In this document: positions 1-10,798 of the stretch, in pieces
Layout: every line of letters starts with the position of its first letter
Numbering within the stretch: position 1 is the first letter of the stretch
Assembly (NCBI GenBank): GCA_017139535.1
Contig: WOUO01000015.1
Coordinates: 558,001 to 622,000, forward strand
Length of the DNA stretch: 64,000 nt
Source of the DNA: Trichocladium uniseriatum
Taxonomy: Eukaryota; Ascomycota; Sordariomycetes; Sordariales; Chaetomiaceae
Direction of reading: 5' to 3'
Translations under genes and position numbers: made by a program
Notes under the pieces: model-generated
What the model saw: the letters and a program-made list of their open reading frames with translations, nothing else
Database searches by the model: none
Told to the model about the DNA's origin: nothing

Positions 1-1809
1 CAACAAGCAAAGAACCTGGGCGCCAGGATCGCGTCGATAATACAAGATCGGGTCAAAGAGGATGAGCTTGCCGCTCGTCTGGCCAACGATGCCTCGGCGA
101 AGCCCAAGCGCAAGAGGTACAAGGTGGTCCTGCACAGCTCTCCGTTCCTCCGATGCGTCCAGACTTCGATCGCCATCAGTGCAGGACTCGCCCAGGACTC
201 GACCCCTTTCGAGCCCGAGAGATCCCCGGCCGGCGGCACTACACCTCTGCCCATCCGGAGGAGCTTATTGCGTCTCGATGCGTTCCTAGGCGAATGGCTT
301 TCTCCCAATTACTTTGAACTAATCACCCCGCCGCCCGAGTCCGTCATGATGCTCGCTAGCGCAAAGGCAGACCTCCTCCGCCGCGAGGACTACACCCATT
401 ACCCGAGCTTCAGTTCACACACCCATTCCAACTCACAGGGTCAGCTTTGGAACCCGACCCTCCGAACAGACCTCGCTTCCCCTACCAACGACAGCCAGCC
501 TAACGGCTTGGGGTCCATGTCCGACATGGCCAGCTCGCTCCCAAGTCCCGCGAGCGCCAACAGCCCGAGCAGCCAGAGCAGGCCGAGACAAGCGACTGGC
601 TACATGTCGCCAGTCCCTCATTACGCTGTCAATAACAACAACACCATCCCACCGGGGTACGTTACGCATGCCAGGGATGCCTGCGTCGATATCGACTTCC
701 AGTGGGACTCGACACGGAGCCCCTTGGATTGGGGAGATGGTGGCGAGTTTCCCGAAGAGTGGTCAGACATGCACAAGCGATTTCGCGCCGGAGTCCAGCA
801 CCTGGTGGACTGGTACTCGGAGGCCGAGAACCCAACCCGGATGGTGACCAAAACCAGGAGGGACTCTACAAATGATGCGCTAAGGGACGCGGACGATGTC
901 GAAACCGAGGCCATCGTTATTCTCGTCTCGCATGGAGCGGGCTGTAACGCCCTGATAGGAGCCATCACCCATCAGCCCGCCCTATTGGACGTGGGCATGA
1001 CCTCGCTCACGATGGCCGTTTACAACCCAAACAAGGGGGATTCTGGAGACGTCAAGTGGCGGGACCCACGTCCCCCTGGCGAATCGAGGAACACGCCGCC
1101 AGTTCATGAGCTCTATGAAATGCGGCTCCTCGCCAATACCGATCACATTAGGTCTCCGGCACCGACCTTGGCGTCGCAACGAGTTCCTTCACCAGCAAGC
1201 GTTCTGCACGGAGCTCGCGGACGCCACTTATCATTCTCCTCGTCTCCATACGAGTTCTCGTGGAACGACAAATCGGGGAGCAGAGGCTCCTCGGCAAATA
1301 CTGCGTTGAGCGGCATCCCCCGGAGCTCGACCAATGGCCCTTCGGTCCCTAGAATCTCGTTTGCTTTTGACAATCCTGGCATCGCCAGTGGAGTCTTGTC
1401 ATCTGCACCGGCACGACCATCGACCCTGGGCCGCACGCCCAGCCTTTGGTCGCCCATCTTACGCGATGAGGAGGAGGAAGAAGACGACATGATGCTGTTG
1501 AACTTCAGCCATGAGAAGCGGGCAGCCTCGCCAGCCACTCCCAAGGCTCGGCCCAGCAGCGCGGGCTCCTCTTCCTTGGACCAAAGCCGCGAGTTGGATC
1601 CCCTCGCAAGCATCCTAGAGCGTGCCATCGAGCGCTCGACAGAAGGGATGCCCGGCTTTTCCACTGAGACGCCGCCAAAGCTCGAGCCGGGCCAGCTTGG
1701 CGCGGGGCCTGGAGGGCTCTGGGGCGGGATGAGCCCGCCTGACGAGGCGGACCAGATTCGCGATGTTAGCGCCTCCAAGCGGCGGTGGACTGTCACGGAG
1801 CGGAGCTAA
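1..1809 (+). CDS. Histidine phosphatase (phosphoglycerate-mutase-like) protein, 5' end outside the window
   Basis: The reading frame is open from base 1, so the gene starts upstream. The visible part begins with the helix and strand after the missing RHG catalytic loop: the motif VVLHSSPFLRCVQTS (bases 121-165) is typical of this superfamily. The second catalytic histidine lies in LVSHGAGCNALIGA near base 930. The family's usual job is to dephosphorylate small molecules or proteins through a phosphohistidine intermediate; the substrate here is unknown. About 280 residues after the core are Ser/Pro-rich, look disordered, and include an acidic run near base 1470. That tail suggests a regulatory fungal member rather than a glycolytic mutase. 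The stop is TAA at 1807-1809. The superfamily call is fairly firm, the function is not. Confidence 0.8.
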   Translation, partial: QQAKNLGARIASIIQDRVKEDELAARLANDASAKPKRKRYKVVLHSSPFLRCVQTSIAISAGLAQDSTPFEPERSPAGGTTPLPIRRSLLRLDAFLGEWLSPNYFELITPPPESVMMLASAKADLLRREDYTHYPSFSSHTHSNSQGQLWNPTLRTDLASPTNDSQPNGLGSMSDMASSLPSPASANSPSSQSRPRQATGYMSPVPHYAVNNNNTIPPGYVTHARDACVDIDFQWDSTRSPLDWGDGGEFPEEWSDMHKRFRAGVQHLVDWYSEAENPTRMVTKTRRDSTNDALRDADDVETEAIVILVSHGAGCNALIGAITHQPALLDVGMTSLTMAVYNPNKGDSGDVKWRDPRPPGESRNTPPVHELYEMRLLANTDHIRSPAPTLASQRVPSPASVLHGARGRHLSFSSSPYEFSWNDKSGSRGSSANTALSGIPRSSTNGPSVPRISFAFDNPGIASGVLSSAPARPSTLGRTPSLWSPILRDEEEEEDDMMLLNFSHEKRAASPATPKARPSSAGSSSLDQSRELDPLASILERAIERSTEGMPGFSTETPPKLEPGQLGAGPGGLWGGMSPPDEADQIRDVSASKRRWTVTERS

Positions 1810-2555
1810 AGGGTTTACATTCTCATTCTTAGCATGTCTTTTCTCGGCTTGGTTGTATCCAAATGACCAACTTGTCTTTTACAAAAAACGCAGCGAGCAC
1901 GGGTTGCTTTTAGGGGGATACCAAGCGCGGGGTTAGCGAACTGGTCACTGGAATGAACGAGGCAAGGCTATGCCCATCATCATATGTTTACTGGGATAGG
2001 CGTAACGCACACAACTGCTGTCTGGCTACATGGCGGACATAACGCGAAAGTGTCGGACATAATGGAATTGATTCACTTTGTATTCTGTCACTTCATGCCT
2101 TCATCGCCTGGAGCCAAGTTTTTCAGGAGGATGCCGGGCTCCTGAGATACTTGAAGATTTGAGTCGATAGTGAAAAGGGCCTCAACCAGCTAAGTCTTGT
2201 CATGCCTTCACCTCCGCGATCCTCAAGGCACGAGCTAGTCGACTAAGATATTCTCGCGTCACACAAATATAGGCCATAAAGTGTAAAATGTTATCGTTGC
2301 ATCATGCTGCCGACTATCTAATTAGGAAACTATAGGAGCCTCTATCCCTTGCGGGCCCGACCTAGTCCGTTCCACATCATGATTTGCCATACATTTCCCC
2401 CATGAACCAAAATCCAACGCTCATACCCGTTCTATCTTCCCCAACAACCATCACACGCCCATAAATCCATAACCATAACCACAGCCATGACCACAACCGT
2501 CACTATATCCATAACAAAACAATACTTGGTCGCTCCACCCCATTACCAACTAGTC
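1810..2555. other. Intergenic, tail-to-tail 3' flanks
   Basis: This gap separates the 3' end of the phosphatase-like gene from the 3' end of the MFS gene on the other strand. I see no supported gene. From about 2400 to 2555 the plus strand is almost free of G and rich in CCATAA-like words. The 3' untranslated part of the minus-strand MFS transcript would therefore be G-rich and C-poor. Confidence 0.6.
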
Positions 2556-4646
2556 TCAATCCAAATCAAAAAAGCTCCCACTCCTCCTCAACAAATCCCC
2601 TCCCCCTCCTACCCGCACCAACCCCATCACCCTCCCATCCCCCCTCTTCACTGCCCCCTCTCCACAAATCCACCACAACCCCCCTACCACAACACCCACC
2701 ACAACCTGTGCCGCCGCCACCCCGATACATAACCCCCAAAGCCCACTCCCCATCCCTCCCTCAGCAGCCTGCCCCTGTAAAAGAATCCTCGGCACAGCCA
2801 GGATAAACACCCCTGCCCCGACCGCCCGCCAACACGCAACGCCACCGCTCATATCCACGGCGCTGCGCGCCGCGACGGTGATGTTGGGCGCGGTGAAGGC
2901 CGTGCTGGCGGCGATGAGGGGGCGGGCGGTGGCGGCGAGGGCATAAGCTGCGAGAGCAAGGATGCCGAGGAGGGCGGAGGTGAGGATTGGGGAGTAAGGT
3001 TGTTGGGAATGGAGGAGGGTGAGCGGGAGGAGGGAGGCGAGGGGGAGGAGGGAGGTTGTGATTAGGGTGGTGGGGATGTGGCATTTTTTAGGGGGGTGGA
3101 GGGTGATGATGTGTTTGGAGGTGAGTTTGAGGGTGAGTTTGGTGGGGAGAGGGAGGAGGGGGGGGAGAGTGGTTGCTAAGACGGTGGCGGTCGAGAGGAG
3201 GAGGGGGCCTGTGAGGAGGGTTCCGAGGGTTGAGGAGGAGGAGGATGGGGAGAGGAAGGGGAGGGAGGAGGTAAGGCCCCAGAGGGTGGCGTATGGGAGG
3301 AGGGAGACGAGGGCGAGGAGGCCGGTGGTGGGTGTGATGAGGGCGCGGGGGGCTTGGAGGAGGGTGGCGAGGTCCGTTGGGCCGCTGTAGGTGTACGGCT
3401 TTAGCTTGCCGAGGTACTTGGTGATGGTGTCGAGGGAGATGCGGCGGCCCGGGCTCTGGGCGGGAATCATGTTTAGTTCGCTGCCGGTTGATATTGGGGC
3501 AAATGCGGAGGTGCGGTCAAACGCCGTTTCGGGCGCGCCGAGAGTGATGGCCGGTATGGCGACCACAAAGAAGGCGCTGAGGATGATGAATTGCAGGCTC
3601 ACGCCGGCGTGGCTCTGCGAGACGACACCACCGATTAAAGGGGGTCCCCACGTTGTCGTCACGGCGACGATAGAGTAGATGGCGATGCGCAGGCCGCGTT
3701 CATGTTCCTGACTAATTAGCAGGCATCAGGGGAACATTGAGGATGTTATGAGCTTACAAAATACGTCTCTTGAATTGAACCCAGGACGAGAGTGTCGAAA
3801 GCACCCCATCCGAGTCCCTGGACGACCCTCGCGGACATACATTGGGCATAGCTGCTCGCAACGCTTGTGTTCCATACCACGCCGATAAGTAACAGAAATA
3901 ATGACGCCAGGTAGAGTGGCCGCTTGCCACATACCCTCGAAGCCGCAAGGCAAACGAAACCAGTAAAGGCTGAAAGAATCATGGGAACACCAGTCAAGGC
4001 GGTGACTGCTGTGTAGGAGACTTGATAGGTCTCGACGAGCTGGGCATTCACCGTCATGAATATCGTCTTCATCACACCGGTCATGCCAACCACCACGAGA
4101 AGGGACCCAAAATTGAGCTCTTTTCTCCAGAGAGCCCAGTTCTATAAAGCCATCAGTAAAACATCGCCGTCACACGTGGAGCCGACATACAAGAGGGTCG
4201 TTAGGGTCATCACTCGGCTGAGGCACCAGCTCAACCCCGCTGTGCTTCCCCTGGCCGTACTTGACGGGTCTTTTCGAGACAATCGACGTCCAGGACGGCC
4301 GGTTTGTTGAGCTAGAAAATTTTAACGTAGGGGGCTTTGGTGATGTCTGGCCACCCGCCGTGCCTGGGTTCTCCGGAATGTTCGTGGGCAGAGGTGTTAG
4401 AGGCTTGATGGGCGGTGGACGTGTTGGCGACGGGATGGTAAGAAACTCTGCTGACATTGCCCTTGGCGTCGGTGGTAGAGGCTTGCTCGGTGGTCGAAAT
4501 GGACTACCCCCGAAGCTTGGGATATCCAAGCTCACTGGCGTCGTGCTCTTGGGCAACTCCTCACTCGGGAGCGGAGCGAGTGCCATGGCTTGGTCGATGC
4601 CATTCCCTTCAACGGGCTCTTTCTCCAGATCCTGGTCTAGGCTCAT
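2556..4646 (-). CDS. Major facilitator superfamily (MFS) transporter
   Basis: Three exons: 4646-4191, 4141-3758 and 3707-2556. The introns of 49 and 50 bp have GTATGT and GTAAGC donors and TAG/CAG acceptors, and the join is phase 0 throughout; the product is about 663 aa. The cytosolic N-terminus is long (about 150 aa) and Pro/Ser-rich. It ends in DPNDPLNWALWRKELNFG, a signature that precedes helix 1 in fungal DHA-type drug:H+ antiporters. Helices with MFS loop residues follow (GVPMILSAFTGFVCL, ARVVQGLGWGAFD). A second half rich in Leu, Ala, Val and Gly supplies the later membrane segments. The substrate cannot be told from sequence. The start is uncertain: an upstream in-frame ATG at 4772 would add 42 residues, but the ATG at 4646 (MSLDQDLEKEP) fits related proteins better. 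The last 90 codons are strongly G-rich, unlike the C-rich part before them. Confidence 0.85.
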
Positions 4647-7411
4647 CGGATCTGTAGAACGACTGGAAGGCACCCAAGCCAGTGAAGACGTGAGCACGAA
4701 TCCCAACGAATGTCGTCTGTGGTTGGTGTCCAGAAGGCCAGACAAGGTTGAGTGATCAGGAAGCAAGGCCAAGCAGGGGAGTGGGGAGTAACGAGGGCGG
4801 GGGAGAGGTCGGAAACCGCATTAATAGGGTGACTGCAGTGAGAATTGACTTTGGATTCTTCACTAGACATGAGGTACAGTGTATGACGGCGGGAACCGTG
4901 GGATGTTCAGCTACAGCAGAGTGCCGGCATCCTTGCATCAGTGGCAACCAGCCAGTCCGAGAGAGGAAAAACGACAGATTCTTCTCCCCCTCGTCGTCGA
5001 TCGTATCTACGATGGGGGCTCCCCTCCCCTCGGGGTTGACGACGCCAGTGCGAGTGGCTGCGTGCCGAGCGAAGCGATGACTGGCGGCATCGTACAAGGA
5101 CTGGAGGTGTCCTCTCTCCACCACACGATGTGGCACGAACTCGAGGCATGGCAGGAGGGCAGGATGCGTCTGTTCCCGGGAATAGTCATCCCAAACTTCA
5201 TGCACCCGGCTCGATTCCGAGGTGTGGGGGGCGAGACGGCTCCGCCGAGGGGCCGGCATCTTGGAGCCGCCATTGGCGATTGGGCCGGGTGAGATCGCCT
5301 GAACACCCAGGTCCCGGTCCCATGGAACGGATTATCGCGATCAAGCCCGCCACCACCGTGGCACATGGATGTGTTGCAGGTGAGTGGCAGGGGCAGAAGC
5401 AAGAGGCTGAAACTGCAACTGATGCAGATGTTGGTGCTCCGTATTCTGGGAACCGTAAGATTATCACCATCATTCATCCGTCGAAAGAAGAATTTGTGGG
5501 AGAAACTCGAAAATTACGAGCTTTCTCGGAAGAAGTTGCGAGAAAGACCCCTCCGCCTCTTCCTTCTGGTGAGGAAGAAGGAACGACGTTGGAGGGGCAG
5601 GATGGAAGATGGGACGAAGTGGCGGGTTGTTCCGCACTGTCAACTGGCCTATTCCCTGCTCCTGCCACATTTAGTGGGTCTTGGCGCGTCTGGATGTTCT
5701 TCCCTCCTTTCTTTTGCATCCAAATCCCAACAAGCTTCCTGCATCTCTAAGACATGCGTTTTTTTGCCCCGTTGCCGGGTTTTTTTTTTGCGCCTTTTTC
5801 AGCTCGCATTGGTGTTTTCCATGTTTTCACCACTGGGCATTGCGGCCCGATCGACCACTCGGATGTTGGTTGCTAGGGGAGTTACGTAACTTCCGTGTTC
5901 CGAGTGTTTTGGTTCCGCTGTCACCTGCAACAACCTTGACAGCTCAGCCCTAGAACCTGCGAGTTGGGACCATGACGCAAAAACCCGCGAAAGTGACAGT
6001 TGCAAGCTGCTGTTGTCCATGGCCGCCATGCATATTCAAGTGACGCACACCACCGAAAGAAGCACACACTTCTGCTCACAAATGACAAGTCCGGGTCGCA
6101 ATCCTTCGTACCGGTCTAGACCCGGCTGGCTGGCTGGCTGGGCTGTTTGGGAGCTTGGCAGGGGAACGACCCCCTCATCTCCATCATCCATTTAGTTCAC
6201 AGAACACCGCCCAGGGCTTTTCCTGGGGCTGTTGACTTTCTCCCATGGGGCCGGACACTGAAGAGTGAAGAAGATCAAGCGGCCCTGACAGACAGAGTCA
6301 CTAGCCCGGCGAGGACTACACAGCTCATCTGGCAGGTACATATACATATCTTGAAGTCAGCCTTGTGAATTTGCAACGACCAAATTCAGGATTTGCCGTA
6401 CTTCCATCGTCTCCATTCGGCCTTGTCGAGATCACGAACAGGGGATGTGGCGCCATGTCGTCGGATCTTAGGGTTGCACAACGACAACCGCATGAAGATG
6501 ACGAAGCCTGGTGGTACCACACCCAAGGGTGACCATACATCACCGCAGCCGGGAAGGTTTCTTGCCGCTCTAGCCTGATCATAAACAAAAGCTCACAAGA
6601 ACGATTCTGATGGTGTGGCTTTGTTTATTCATCGATCAGCTCACCGCCTGCACTCAACTCCATGCTTACGTCGAAGGTTATCAGTGTATCTCTTCCTCTA
6701 ACGCTTGAGTAATTTTTATTTTTACCTTACCTATAAATCTACTTCGTAGCAAGGAAGCATTCAGCCTGATCGGAGATCAGATCATGACTGCGAGACGGGC
6801 TAACCCAATGCAGGGGCCCGTATCGATAGGAATAGTACACGGGCCTGACCTGTACTCCTCATGTTCGAATAGTTACAGTGTCAAGAATTCCAGACGTATT
6901 CGCATGCCTTATGCGACTGTGGCCATCTCAAGGGCATGCGCCCAGTGTGGCCCAAGATGGCCGGTTGGAAAATTCGACCAGCAGAAGAACAGGGCCGGAT
7001 ATGAAACAGGACCTCGAGGGTTGAAATAGAAGCCTATGCATCCAAAACGTGAGCAAACCGTTCTCTCGATCTTGACATGTGATCCATTCCGCCGAGCGAT
7101 ACTGAGATACAACGGGGACAGCCATTGCGGGCTAGCCCTTGCTAAGCTGCGCCTGTTCGATCGATGAGCTCAATGGTATGGGGTTGGTGTTTCCATCTTT
7201 ACATGGATGATTCCCCATGAAACTGCTGCTGAAACAACACGACCAAGGCAATACCTCACCCAACAGTCCGTTTATGTCCCCCACGCGGGGCACCATTTCC
7301 TTGGCCATGATCACCAAAACCAGATATGCCCCTGTGGATCGTTTTTACGTTTCGTCGTAGGTATCGCATCGTATCGCATCATGTCGCGGAGCGGTAGCGG
7401 ATCCGAGTCGT
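4647..7411. other. Gene-free stretch upstream of the MFS transporter
   Basis: This 2.8 kb interval lies between the MFS start and the 3' end of the next minus-strand gene. Several open frames of 60-200 codons occur. None has coding-like composition, a recognisable domain or convincing splice partners. The interval holds a GGCT microsatellite (6124-6141), a 10-T run (5780-5789) and little else. It probably contains the MFS promoter and a long 5' leader. Confidence 0.5.
6124..6141. repeat. GGCT tetranucleotide microsatellite
   Basis: Four consecutive GGCT units followed by GG. It is a simple-sequence repeat in the gene-free interval. Confidence 0.8.
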
Positions 7412-8394
7412 TCAAACAAACGCAATCACAATAGCCTTACCCTCTGGCGCAACTTCCTGCACCTCAGACTTCTCCATCATCATGAGCAGCGTGCTGGCCC
7501 GCACCAACAGCTCCTCAAACTCAAGCCGGTACGCCACCGGCAGCTCCTCGTCGGCCCCAACGAGAACGGGATGTTCCCCACGTATATCCTTCTCCATGAC
7601 ACGGAAGCGCAGCCCAACGGTGCGGGACGCGTCCGCCCACAGCACCGCCTCCTTTTCGTCCCTCTCCCCTTGCCTGTGCGCGGCAGCAGTATCCTGCAAC
7701 CAACCCCGCCACACACGCACCAGCCCGTCGCTCACGTTGACATGGCTCAGGAACAGTCCCGGCTTGGGCCCGACGCGCACCAGGTTCGTGACGGTGCACA
7801 GCTGCGCAAACAGCTCGCCCGCGTCCAGGTACACGTCCTGTGACGGCCGCTTCTCTTCGAGTTCCTCCTCGTCTTCTTTTTCCTGTTCCTGTTCCTGTTC
7901 CCTTGCTGCCTCTCCGTTACTAGCACCAGTCTCTGGCCGCCGCCTGGGCCGCCGCCGCGGATACCGCGCCCTTCCCCTGCGGTTCTCGTCCTGCACCACG
8001 GGTCGGAAGTGGGAGTACACGTTCTGTAAGCCACCCTCGGGTTCTACTCCGCGGCTATCGTCGTCGAGGCTGTCGGTGTGCAGGTAGTTGCAGTAGAGGT
8101 AGGGCGTGGAGAGCTTGGCGCTGGGCGGGTAGCACTCGAGGATCAGGCGGTAGTCTGGGAGTGTGGTGGCGCGGCGGAGGCGTTGTTTGAAGATGCGCAG
8201 GGCGGCCGAGTGGAAGAGGTGGCTTACGGAGGCGAGGGGGAGGAGGGTGTGGGTGGGGAGGTGGGAGAGGATTGTTATGAGAAGCTGTGGTGAGAGGGGG
8301 TTAGTTTCTAGTAATGGGGGGTGGGGCGTCGAAAGGGGGATGGGAGGGGACGAACCTCGTTGGGGAGGGAGTTTATTGTTGGGTGGGTGTCCAT
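7412..8394 (-). CDS. F-box domain protein
   Basis: Two exons, 8394-8356 and 8284-7412, joined in phase 0 across a 71-bp intron with a GTTCGT donor and a CACAG acceptor; the product is about 303 aa. The short first exon gives MDTHPTINSLPNE. The second continues LLITILSHLPTHTLLPLASV, so the F-box begins exactly across the intron (residues about 8-50). F-box proteins bind Skp1 in SCF ubiquitin ligases and recruit a substrate, here unknown. After the F-box comes a fungal-type body containing a low-complexity Arg-rich then Glu-rich linker (about residues 115-155). The last third is helical and acidic. The coding strand is C-rich at the start and G-rich at the end. The F-box call is good; nothing shows the target. 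Confidence 0.8.
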
Positions 8395-9251
8395 TAGAAA
8401 TAGGGGTGAAGTTTTATGAGATAGAAACAGTGTGTAAGGAGTAATGAATATGAAGTAATAGGTAGGTAAGTCACTTGTCAGGATTTGAGCAAAGTAGGAC
8501 TGTCCGGTTCATCTCAGCACTGCTTGCATTATTTAATATAGGGGTCAACTCCCGGCACCGCGAGCGCTCGCTGGAGTGGAGCCGGCCGCGGGATGCTTCT
8601 CGAAGGAGCGGCAGAGATGGCTAGGGCTCGAGCGAGGAGGCCGGAATCGTACGGGGCAGAAAACAGGGAGGAGCTGGACAAGCAGATCGGGATTTTTCCT
8701 TGTCGCCTCTCTGAAGGTGTGAGGCTGAAGGGGCACGGTCGGAGAAAGCGTTAAGAGTTTGAGAGCGGCGACTCCGATGACGCACCATCAGGAGAGTGTG
8801 GGGAGGACCCACAACTCCGCTCACTCCGTCCGCCTGATGCCGAGATGGACGGGCGCGCTAAGATCCGTCTCCACCCTTCCCGGGCCCATCGGGTCCACCC
8901 TCGACTTAGACTTCCGAGTTCAGAGCTCTTCCGAAAGGAGAAATGCGGCCAAGTTTCGACCAAATTCGGCATCTACTTGTGAAATCAAGGCTGTTGTTGT
9001 CAGCCTAGTGATCAATAATGCCGAGGCCATCGCCCAATAAGTGCGATGACACTTTTTTTTCTCGATTTCCTCCACTTTCTTTTCTCTCCCCACATGTCGA
9101 TGACATGCTGGCGAGCCCGAGGAGAGGATGTGATGTTTTCAAACTCTGGATCTAAATGAAACCGTCTATTTTATCCGAATTTCAAGTCTCCAAGCCCCGT
9201 CTTACAATTTGTTTTACCAAACGCCAAATCCCCCCCACCACCGTCTAGAGT
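8395..9251. other. Intergenic, promoter of the F-box gene and 3' flank of the GNAT gene
   Basis: No supported gene. The part next to 8395 should hold the F-box promoter. The part next to 9251 is the 3' flank of the acetyltransferase gene. A short open frame at 8759-9040 has no coding signature. Confidence 0.5.
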
Positions 9252-10042
9252 CTAAATTTGTATACAACAGCTCTCTGCATCTTTCACCTCAGACTTTCTA
9301 AACATGAGCGGCCTGTACATCATGGCTTGTAGAATCAACCTCTCCTCTTCGCCGGGCACCTGAATGTAAAACGTGCCCACTGTCTCAAACCCCAACCACA
9401 GGTACAACTCGTGGCCCATGGGGCTGGCCATTACGGACATATCCCTCAAAGATTCCCTGCGGACCAGCTCCATGGCCCACTTACACAACGCCGACGCGTG
9501 GCCTCTCCGCTGGTATTCGGGCAAGGTGGCGAGGATTTGCAGGCGTATCTGTTCGGGGCCGATATGGCCAAAGAACTTCTTGTATGCCTTGGCCTGGCCT
9601 TTTTTAAATTCATTGAAATGCTGAGGGTTGGCGTCACGCCGAGTTTTCCCTCCTCTCTTTTCGACCTCGGCCGCGGCTGCCGGCTGTTAGCGAGTGTTCC
9701 AACAATCTATCCTGGCAGTGATAAAAAGAACTTGCGATTTTGTGGTTTGTAGCCCGGACCATAACGTCTCTTGTTGATGTACGAAACATCCCAGACACCG
9801 AAAGAGACGACTTCCATGGGACCCCCTGGCTCGAGGCTGTCCTCAATCACCATGACCAACCAGTCGTCGTACGAAGGGTCGAGGAAGTATTCAAACATCA
9901 TCTTGGTGTACTTGTAGTGGTCTGCGGGATACTGGTGGCGGTACGGGAAGCGGTAGTCCCACTGAGGGTCAAGAGGCATTGTCTTGATGATGACATGGGT
10001 GACAGCCTCGATGTCGGATGGGAGACCCAATCGCGGCTTCAT
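9252..10042 (-). CDS. GNAT-family N-acetyltransferase
   Basis: Two exons, 10042-9736 and 9676-9252, giving 243 aa. The 59-bp intron uses a GC donor (GCAAGT at 9735-9730) and a GGCAG acceptor. Only this pairing keeps phase (AAT C + CC gives Asn-Pro); no GT donor fits. The N-terminal half has the typical fungal GNAT opening (residues about 1-90, including DPQWDYRFPYRHQYP). The C-terminal half has the acetyl-CoA binding motif A: an LQILATLPEYQRRGHASAL stretch with the R-R-G-H-A pyrophosphate loop, then the GFETVGTF strand. The enzyme would move an acetyl group from acetyl-CoA to a small amine, unknown here. It is transcribed away from the Zn2Cys6 gene, sharing about 750 bp of upstream DNA. A longer frame would start at a GTG codon, so the ATG at 10042 was chosen. 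Confidence 0.85.
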
Positions 10043-10798
10043 TGCAACTAACACGGGGCTGCCTTTTCAAAGCAAAGAGAAAAAGGTGACAATACGGGAA
10101 CGGCAGGGCGGACCTGGGGGCCAGGAAAGACAACACCTACGCAGCCTTATGAGCTCGGACATCCTCATTAATCCCGCTCGAGCGTGCGACACGGTAATAC
10201 GGATACACATGTTCGATAACTGTGGAACCGGGTTCGCCGAAATCCCACAGACGTCAAAACAAAAATACCTATCTTTAGAGAGGTGAGGTGTCAAAACCGT
10301 GGACTTGGAGCCTTTCCCGTTTAGGTTACCGCATTTTGTGAGTGGCACAAACGGGTTGCGTAACTCAGCATGGCTTCGCCCCAACAAGGCCGGGAAATCG
10401 GGATGCCGAAAGAACGGTCCGTGGCAGACAGGACCTGCATCCTGCAGGAGCCCATAAAGCCTTGCGCAGGCTCCGGTGCGCCTGACTGGCTCGAATTGTT
10501 TACGCTAGCCCAAAGCTGGAAGTGCGGTGTGCAAACCAGCATTGCGGCAGGCACGGAAGGCGCAATGATTGGGCCAGCAAGAGCGGCCTCCCGACACCCA
10601 TTAACACTTGTCCCACGTCCTTCGTCCCACCCCCTTCTTGCCCTCCAAAGTCGCACTCCGTTCCCGCATTTTTGGTAAATCATCCCACACCCACATGACC
10701 AACCTCGGATGCTGCTCCCGCGAATGCGACTATCGCCGTCTCCCTGTGATTGTGTTTCCATGACGCAGCATCCCGCATCGCTACCGATGTAATCGGAC
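10043..10798. promoter_or_regulatory. Shared upstream region of divergent GNAT and Zn2Cys6 genes
   Basis: The 756-bp gap lies between two start codons facing away from each other, so it must contain both promoters. I found no clear TATA box or inverted CGG pair that could be tied to the neighbouring zinc-cluster protein. Confidence 0.5.

Noticed and set aside
1143..1796. 217-codon minus-strand frame under the phosphatase-like gene
   Set aside because: It is antisense to a clear coding frame, with no domain and reversed codon bias; a GC-rich shadow.
5365..5889. 174-codon plus-strand frame in the gene-free interval
   Set aside because: Low-complexity basic and Phe-rich translation, crosses poly-T, no family resemblance and no splice signals.
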